From: an uncultured Pelagibacteraceae bacterium
GTDB lineage: Bacteria; Pseudomonadota; Alphaproteobacteria; Pelagibacterales; Pelagibacteraceae
DNA: 64,000 nucleotides
Reading direction: 5' to 3'
NCBI GenBank assembly: GCA_902617895.1
Contig: CACMYJ010000001.1
Location: 102,001 to 166,000, forward strand
The notes below the pieces were generated by a model. It was not told where the DNA came from. It did no database searches and worked only from the letters and a program-made list of their open reading frames with translations. Positions within the stretch are counted from its first letter, which is position 1. Each line of letters begins with the position of its first letter. Below are positions 58,837 through 64,000 of the stretch, piece by piece. Made by a program: the position numbers and the translations under genes.

Positions 58837-59001
58837 ATGATTAAAAAAATAACTTTAATTACTATATGTCTAATTTTATTAACTTCATGTGGAAGAAAAA
58901 ATGAGCCAAAATATGAGGCATCATTAAATAATAATGTTATGAAATTTAATAATTTTAATAACGTATTTGAAATGCCAAATAAAGATGAAATATATCAATA
59001 A
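58837..59001 (+). CDS. Small lipoprotein (LptM/YifL-like position)
   Basis: A 54-aa product beginning MIKKITLITICLILLTSCGR. The lipobox LTSC puts a lipidated Cys at residue 18, followed by a short Asn-rich tail. In many proteobacteria a tiny lipoprotein (LptM/YifL, an LptD-maturation factor) occupies exactly this position between argH and lysA, which supports both the call and a possible role in LPS transport. Sequence beyond the lipobox is too short to confirm. It overlaps lysA by 17 nt. Confidence 0.75.
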   Translation: MIKKITLITICLILLTSCGRKNEPKYEASLNNNVMKFNNFNNVFEMPNKDEIYQ

Positions 59002-60199
59002 TATTTTTACAATTGAAAAATCTAAACTCACAAAAGTAATAAAAATGTTTGAAACACCAATTTTTTGCTATTCAGAGAAAAAAATTAATGAAAATATAAG
59101 TAACTTTAAAAGAAGTTTTAAATCGTTTTCTCCAATCATATGTTTTTCAACTAAGTCAAACTGTAATATAGAAATACTTAAACTAATTAAACGAAGTGGA
59201 TTAGGAGCTGATGTTGTCTCTAAAGGTGAATTAATGATTGCTCTCAAAGCTGGAATAAATCCAAAGAAAATTGTTTTTTCTGGGGTAGGTAAAACCAGAT
59301 CAGAATTGATTTATGCAATAGATAAAAATATTTTATTAATTAATTGTGAGTCAAAAAGTGAAATATTAGAAATTGAAAGTATAGCAAAATCTAAGAATAA
59401 AAAGGTAGATATTGGGATTAGATTAAATCCAAATACCGACGCAAAAACAATTAAACAAATTTCAACTGGTAAAAAAGAAAATAAATTTGGTGTTGATGAA
59501 AAGACATTTATTAAAGTTTCAAAATATATAAAAAGTTCAAAATTTTTGAAACTAAAATGTTTAAGTGTCCATATTGGAAGTCAAATCCTAGATTATAAAC
59601 CTTATCAAAAAATGCTAAAAGTCTTAGACAAATTAATAAAAAAAATTAACATTAATTTTGAGTTTATAGATCTTGGTGGTGGTATGGGTATTGACTATAA
59701 CAAGGATAATAAGAAATTTAATTATAAAAAATATAATCAAATTATTAAAAAATTTTTAAAAAAGCATAAATCAAAAATTATTTTTGAACCTGGTAGATCA
59801 ATTATAGGTGATACTGCAATATTAATTTCAAAAATTATTTATATAAAAGAAAATTCTAAAAAAGATTTTATTATTGTAGATGCAGCTATGAATGATTTTA
59901 TGAGACCTGCGTTGTATGGGGCTAAGCATAAAATAATTCCATTAAAAAAAACTAATAAAATGACTAAGAAAAGTTATGATTTTGTAGGCCCTATTTGCGA
60001 AACAACAGATAAATTCTTAACGACAAATAAATTTCAAAAATTAAATGAGAAAGATTATATTATTATTTGCGACGTAGGAGCATATGGCTCATCTTTATCT
60101 TCAAATTATAACATTAGACCTAAACCTGCTGAAATATTAATTAAAGGTTCAAAAATAAATATAATTAAAAAAAGACAAAAACTAAAAGATATAATTTAG
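58985..60199 (+). CDS. lysA: Diaminopimelate decarboxylase
   Basis: A PLP enzyme of about 404 aa making lysine from meso-DAP. The PLP Lys is in CFSTKSNCNIEIL (a variant of the usual AxKAN), the phosphate loop FIDLGGGMGID, HIGSQ, FEPGRSII, and the active-site Cys in VGPICETTDKF are present. An ATG six codons upstream exists, but the ATG at 58985 begins the family-like MKYINNIF. It overlaps the lipoprotein gene by 17 nt. Confidence 0.95.
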   Translation: MKYINNIFTIEKSKLTKVIKMFETPIFCYSEKKINENISNFKRSFKSFSPIICFSTKSNCNIEILKLIKRSGLGADVVSKGELMIALKAGINPKKIVFSGVGKTRSELIYAIDKNILLINCESKSEILEIESIAKSKNKKVDIGIRLNPNTDAKTIKQISTGKKENKFGVDEKTFIKVSKYIKSSKFLKLKCLSVHIGSQILDYKPYQKMLKVLDKLIKKININFEFIDLGGGMGIDYNKDNKKFNYKKYNQIIKKFLKKHKSKIIFEPGRSIIGDTAILISKIIYIKENSKKDFIIVDAAMNDFMRPALYGAKHKIIPLKKTNKMTKKSYDFVGPICETTDKFLTTNKFQKLNEKDYIIICDVGAYGSSLSSNYNIRPKPAEILIKGSKINIIKKRQKLKDII

Positions 60200-60211
60200 T
60201 TTTTGACAAAA

Positions 60212-60913
60212 ATGATAAGAAAACTTCTATTTTTATTTTTTTTCTTTCTAGGTATATCTATAATTTCAATAATATTCCTGCCATCATTAATAATGCCAAC
60301 TAAAATAGTCTTATTTGGTGGAAAACTAATGGGAAGATGGGCAGCATTTTGCATTCAAATTTTTTTACAAACAAAAATTATTGTTAAAGGTAGAGAAAAT
60401 ATTATTAAAAATGAAAAGTTTTTTATTGCTTGTTCTCATCAATCAATGTTTGAAACTTTTTACCTACAAACAATTTTTAATTCACCAGTATTTATTTTAA
60501 AATATGAATTAATCAAAATTCCTATATTTGGTTGGTATTTAAAAAAGATAGGATCAATTTCAATAAATCGAAATAAAATTAGTAAAAATAATTTAGGTTT
60601 AATTGATAAAATAAAAAATTCTGTAAGAAATTCAGAAAGACCGTTAATTATCTTCCCACAAGGAACTAGAGTTTTGCCAAATGAAACAGTTCCCTTTAAA
60701 AAAGGAGTTGGTAGAATTTATGATGAATTAAAAATATATTGTCAACCCGTGGCTATAAATTCTGGAAATGTTTGGCCAAAAGATGGAAAATTAGCTTCAA
60801 ATAAAACAATAATATTATCAATTCTTCCAGCAGTAAAACCTGGAATGAGATCATCAGACTTTACAAATTATATAGAAGATAAAATATATGCCGAATTAAA
60901 ATTAATGAATTAG
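60212..60913 (+). CDS. plsC: 1-acyl-sn-glycerol-3-phosphate acyltransferase
   Basis: A 233-aa inner-membrane acyltransferase making phosphatidic acid. The N-terminal hydrophobic helix (KLLFLFFFFLGIS), the catalytic motif CSHQSMFE (HX4-acid; Glu instead of the usual Asp, as is common in alphaproteobacteria) and FPQGTR are visible. An in-frame TTG at 60203 is an alternative start. The ATG is preferred for codon type. It overlaps the convergent dnaN by 4 nt. Confidence 0.9.
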   Translation: MIRKLLFLFFFFLGISIISIIFLPSLIMPTKIVLFGGKLMGRWAAFCIQIFLQTKIIVKGRENIIKNEKFFIACSHQSMFETFYLQTIFNSPVFILKYELIKIPIFGWYLKKIGSISINRNKISKNNLGLIDKIKNSVRNSERPLIIFPQGTRVLPNETVPFKKGVGRIYDELKIYCQPVAINSGNVWPKDGKLASNKTIILSILPAVKPGMRSSDFTNYIEDKIYAELKLMN

Positions 60914-62022
60914 CCCTTCATTGGCATTACAACATATATACTATCATAATCAGCTGGGTCTCTAATTAAAGCTGGTGAACCTGTATCTTTAAGATAAATC
61001 TCAATGTTGTCTCCATCAAGTTGGGAAGCGACATCAATTAAATACCTAGAATTAAAGCTTATGTCTAGCTCGTGATCAAACTTAACACTTAAACTTTCTT
61101 TACCGTCACCACTATTTGTATTGTTAACTGAAAGATCTAGATTATCCTTTGAAAGATTGAATTTTACGCCGTCTTTTTTATCTAATGAGACTGACGCAAC
61201 CCTATCTACAGAATTTAAAAATGATTTTAAATCAACTTCTAATTTTTTTTGGTTTTCCTTAGGTATTACCTGCACGTAGTTTGGAAATTTTCCATCAATA
61301 AGCTTCGATATCAATATACTATTGTTAATTTCAAATTTAATTTTTGATTTAATATTTGATATTTTTACATCCCCTTCATAGTCCTCTAATAATGAACATA
61401 GTTGAAAAATAGTCTTCTTTGGTAATATTATCTGATCAAATTGGACTTTATTTTGGAGTCTTATCTTTGATATAGACATTCTATGACTATCGGTAGCTGC
61501 TGCTGTTAAAAAATTTTTATCTTCAACTTCAGTCTGGTGTAAAAATATTCCACTTAAATAATGTCTTGTTTCATCGTTGGACACTGAAAATTTACATTTA
61601 TTTAGCAGCTTTAGTAACTCTTTTGATTTGATTGAAAACTCATTTTCATTAAAATTTTCATCTGTTAAAGGAAATTCAGAAGCACTGATACAATTTAAAT
61701 TGAAAACGGATTTATCAGACTCTAAATGCAATTTATTTTCACTAGGATTAGAAAAGTTAATTTTACTTCCCGATGAAAACTTTCTAACAATATCATACAT
61801 TATTGATGAAGATGAGGTAGTTTTACCCTCTTCTATTATTTCAACATTTGGAATTTGATGAATAAAAATTAAATCAAGATCAGTAGCTGTAATTTTTAGT
61901 TTTCCATTACTTACATCCAATAATACATTTGAAAGTATTGGCAAAGTACTTCTTTTTTCAATTACACCCTGACAATAATTTAAAGATTTTTGAAGGTCTT
62001 GTTGATTTAAACTAAACTTCAT
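60910..62022 (-). CDS. dnaN: DNA polymerase III beta sliding clamp
   Basis: A 370-aa clamp protein with three equivalent domains. The N-terminus KFSLNQQDLQKSLNYCQGVI and the TLPILSNVLLDV block are typical, and the C-terminus ends DSIYVVMPMKG as in bacterial clamps. It tethers polymerase III to DNA. Its start lies 11 nt inside the end of dnaA, so it is translated from the dnaA message. No recF follows. Confidence 0.96.
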   Translation of the reverse strand: MKFSLNQQDLQKSLNYCQGVIEKRSTLPILSNVLLDVSNGKLKITATDLDLIFIHQIPNVEIIEEGKTTSSSSIMYDIVRKFSSGSKINFSNPSENKLHLESDKSVFNLNCISASEFPLTDENFNENEFSIKSKELLKLLNKCKFSVSNDETRHYLSGIFLHQTEVEDKNFLTAAATDSHRMSISKIRLQNKVQFDQIILPKKTIFQLCSLLEDYEGDVKISNIKSKIKFEINNSILISKLIDGKFPNYVQVIPKENQKKLEVDLKSFLNSVDRVASVSLDKKDGVKFNLSKDNLDLSVNNTNSGDGKESLSVKFDHELDISFNSRYLIDVASQLDGDNIEIYLKDTGSPALIRDPADYDSIYVVMPMKG

Positions 62023-63427
62023 TTTCTTGATTATACAAAATTTTATTTTTTAAACTATCAATATTAATATTTAATTCACTATCCTCTTTTCTTAATCTCT
62101 CTATAGTTTTAACTGAGTGGATTACAGTTGTGTGATCTCTATTAGAAAAAGATCTACCTATTTCTGGTAATGATTTAGATGTTAGCATTTTTGCAAGATA
62201 GATTGCAGTCTGCCTAGGTCTTACAAGATATCTTGATCTTCTTGGTGAAAGCATTTCATTTTTGCTAATTTTATAAAATTTACAAACTACTGTCTGTATT
62301 GTATCAATATCTACTGTATTTTTTGTGAGATTTAGTAAATCTTTTAAAACTATTTTAATTTCCGACAAATTCGGAACCTTATTATAAATCCTTGTGAATG
62401 AAACAATTCTATTAAGTGCTCCAACTAATTCTCTAATACTAGTTTTAATTTCTGTGCTTAAAAATTTTTGAATTTCCTCAGAAATTACTACTTGATTTGA
62501 GTAAGATAATTTTAATTCTTCAGTTTTAGATTTAATAATTTTATACCTTAGTTCAAAATCAGGATTTTGAATATCTACAACTAAACCACCTGAAAACCTC
62601 GATTTTATTCTCTCTTGAATCCTAGATAGTTTATTCGGTGGTCGATCTGCTGAAATTATTATTTGTGAATTTTTATCTAATAATGCATTGAAGGTATGAA
62701 AAAATTCTTCTTGCATTGCCTCTTTACCATTCATGAACTGAATATCATCTATTAATAAAATATCAGTGTTCCTAAAGTACTCTTTAAACTTTACCATCTC
62801 ATTTGATTTAATAGACTTAACAAACTGATACATGAATCTTTCTGCTGATATAAACATAACTTTACTCTTTTCTTTCAATTCTAAACCAATAGCGTTTAAT
62901 AAGTGTGTTTTACCCATTCCTACACCACCATATAAATATAAAGGATTGTAGTGAGCTATATCTTTTGAAACTTTTTTTGATGCTTCAAATGCTAATTTGT
63001 TGCTTTCTCCAGTTATAAAATTCTTAAAGTTTTTATTTGGATCTATTCTATTATATTGAAGATAAGAGTCTTTTATAAACGATATATTATCTTTATTACT
63101 TTCAATAGAGTTTTGAGTTGCTACATCTGTGTGACTATTATCTTCGTCTTTATTGTTTTTAATTATAAATTCTATTCTAACTAGGTCTTTTTTGTATGCT
63201 TTAATTGTCTGCAGTATTTGGTCTAAATATCTTGACACTATCCAATCTCTTATAAATCTTGTTGAGACTGAAAATAATACATAATTATGAAATTCTTCAA
63301 CTAATTCAATTTTTTTGATCCAACTCTCAAAAATATCGTTTCCAAGTTTTTCACGTAATTCTTTTTTAATAATTTGCCAATCAATTTTCTTTTCGAGTGC
63401 CTTATTGTTTTGTAAATTATTTTTCAT
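62012..63427 (-). CDS. dnaA: Chromosomal replication initiator DnaA
   Basis: A 471-aa initiator. Domain I at the N-terminus (GNDIFESWIKKIELVEE), a short linker, the AAA+ domain with Walker A GGVGMGKTHLLNA and Walker B LLIDDIQFM, and the C-terminal DNA-binding domain with the signature SNRDHTTVIHSV. It melts the replication origin. A 20-bp palindrome lies 27 nt upstream of the start. rpsT is the next upstream gene, the usual alphaproteobacterial neighbourhood. Confidence 0.97.
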   Translation of the reverse strand: MKNNLQNNKALEKKIDWQIIKKELREKLGNDIFESWIKKIELVEEFHNYVLFSVSTRFIRDWIVSRYLDQILQTIKAYKKDLVRIEFIIKNNKDEDNSHTDVATQNSIESNKDNISFIKDSYLQYNRIDPNKNFKNFITGESNKLAFEASKKVSKDIAHYNPLYLYGGVGMGKTHLLNAIGLELKEKSKVMFISAERFMYQFVKSIKSNEMVKFKEYFRNTDILLIDDIQFMNGKEAMQEEFFHTFNALLDKNSQIIISADRPPNKLSRIQERIKSRFSGGLVVDIQNPDFELRYKIIKSKTEELKLSYSNQVVISEEIQKFLSTEIKTSIRELVGALNRIVSFTRIYNKVPNLSEIKIVLKDLLNLTKNTVDIDTIQTVVCKFYKISKNEMLSPRRSRYLVRPRQTAIYLAKMLTSKSLPEIGRSFSNRDHTTVIHSVKTIERLRKEDSELNINIDSLKNKILYNQENEV

Positions 63428-63694
63428 GAGGGAATTCCACTTAAGACTTATAAAAATTTATTGCAATAAATTTATTTGTAAAAACAAAAATAAATAAAAT
63501 TTATGATTGAATAAATTTCTAATTGAATTTTTTTAAAAATCATTTTTGCAACCTGGTGGGGTAACAATTAAAAATTAAAATTTTACTAAATCTATATCTA
63601 GTAATTTTATAAATAAAACTTTTAGATGTGGTAATTTGAAATCTAATTGTACGTTTAAGTTGTATGCAAAAAAATTTATACCTATTAGAGGTTG
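63428..63694. promoter_or_regulatory. dnaA upstream region (no clear origin signals)
   Basis: A 267-nt, highly AT-rich gap between dnaA and rpsT. It must hold the dnaA promoter. I looked for DnaA boxes (TTATCCACA and close variants, both strands) and found no convincing copy, so there is no support by eye for an origin here. It contains the palindrome listed separately and no credible reading frame. Confidence 0.5.
63454..63473. promoter_or_regulatory. Perfect 20-bp palindrome upstream of dnaA
   Basis: AAATTTATTG followed without a spacer by CAATAAATTT, a perfect 20-bp dyad, centred about 36 bp upstream of the dnaA ATG. It could be an operator for a dimeric regulator of dnaA. It does not match the DnaA box. 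Confidence 0.5.
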
Positions 63695-63955
63695 TTATAA
63701 AGAATTAATTTTTTTTGTAATTCTCGATACATTCCTTGAGGCATTTTGTCTTTTAATAACACCTGTTTTTGCCATTGACATTAATTCTGAATTTAGCTTC
63801 GGTAGAAATGCTAGAGCTTCTTTTTTATCCTTTTTTTCGATTATGGAGTTCATTTTTTTTAATGCACCTCTATAACGACTCTTTCTGGATCTGTTAACAG
63901 CCGTTTGTCTTTTAATTTTTCTATTACGTTTAATTGCTGATTTTGTATTCGCCAT
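63695..63955 (-). CDS. rpsT: 30S ribosomal protein S20
   Basis: An 86-aa basic protein with the S20 N-terminus MANTKSAIKRNRKIKRQTAV and the block SRKSRYRGALKKMN, ending in a short Arg/Lys helix. The length is normal. It lies upstream of dnaA on the same strand, as in other alphaproteobacteria. The 45 nt to the window edge hold its leader. Confidence 0.97.
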   Translation of the reverse strand: MANTKSAIKRNRKIKRQTAVNRSRKSRYRGALKKMNSIIEKKDKKEALAFLPKLNSELMSMAKTGVIKRQNASRNVSRITKKINSL

Positions 63956-64000
63956 AAGCGTGAGTGTATATCCTCAGATAATGATTGGGTCAATACATTA

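Noticed and set aside
63428..63694. Replication origin next to dnaA
   Set aside because: No DnaA box recognisable on either strand; AT-richness is general in this genome, so there is no positive support.
63636..63875. Plus-strand frame opposite rpsT
   Set aside because: Antisense shadow of S20; no ribosome site or family pattern.

Overview
The window looks like a chromosomal piece of a SAR11-clade alphaproteobacterium (Candidatus Pelagibacter or a close relative). The evidence is its very low GC, Lys/Asn/Ile-rich proteins, near-zero intergenic space, neighbouring genes overlapping by 1-14 nt at their starts and stops, alphaproteobacterial gene neighbourhoods (bolA / J-protein / cobS-cobT; tlpA / argH / lipoprotein / lysA; helicase / fdxA / carD; rpsT-dnaA-dnaN) and a TAXI-type TRAP transporter. 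No insertion sequence, prophage, integrase, CRISPR array or rRNA was seen. Three tRNA genes are present: Ser-GGA, Arg-ACG and Leu-CAA. The assignment is inferred from gene content, since no database search was possible.

Layout. 0-4 kb: the 5' end of def, an unrecognised secreted protein, a 60-aa membrane protein, aroK-aroB and bolA. 4-10.8 kb: a J-domain protein with a CobS/CobT-type AAA+/VWA pair, a RegB-type redox histidine kinase and gyrB. 10.8-18.6 kb: an accessory, very A-rich surface-sugar region next to tRNA-Ser. It holds a family-9 glycosyltransferase on the minus strand and a tight eight-gene plus-strand operon (GT2, rfbB, rfbA, rfbC-like, rfbD-like, sugar C-methyltransferase, NDP-hexose 2,3-dehydratase, Gfo/Idh/MocA reductase). 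18.6-28.2 kb: one long minus-strand run GT4-thrS-infC-rpmI-rplT-pheS-pheT-lepA. 28-35 kb: an alpha/beta hydrolase and gltB-gltD. 35-42 kb: uppP, an EamA transporter, a GBBH-like oxygenase, and a pyruvate dehydrogenase whose lipoyl domain sits on E1 instead of E2. 42-47.6 kb: tRNA-Arg, a thioesterase, a TAXI TRAP transporter and acetoacetyl-CoA synthetase. 47.8-54 kb: a SUV3-like helicase, TerB-like protein, fdxA, carD, a tiny Lys-rich protein gene, an acyl-CoA synthetase and tRNA-Leu. 54-60.9 kb: a YqaA-like protein, dsbB, coq7, HNH nuclease, esterase, TlpA-like protein, argH, a lipoprotein, lysA and plsC. 60.9-64 kb: dnaN, dnaA and rpsT.

Most noteworthy: the 12.7-18.6 kb operon carries one gene for each chemical step of the TDP-3-C-methyl-2,6-dideoxyhexose (L-mycarose/axenose-type) pathway known from actinomycete antibiotic clusters, with a single-repeat version of the 2,3-dehydratase. 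It sits beside surface-type glycosyltransferases, which suggests a methylated deoxysugar on the cell envelope. Other points for a second look are the lipoyl-E1 fusion paired with a lipoyl-less E2, CobS/CobT without CobN in the window, a glycosyltransferase stop codon inside tRNA-Ser, a hairpin that buries the ribosome site of the TRAP permease, a 27-residue Lys-rich protein gene with its own ribosome site and terminator, and a perfect 20-bp palindrome upstream of dnaA.
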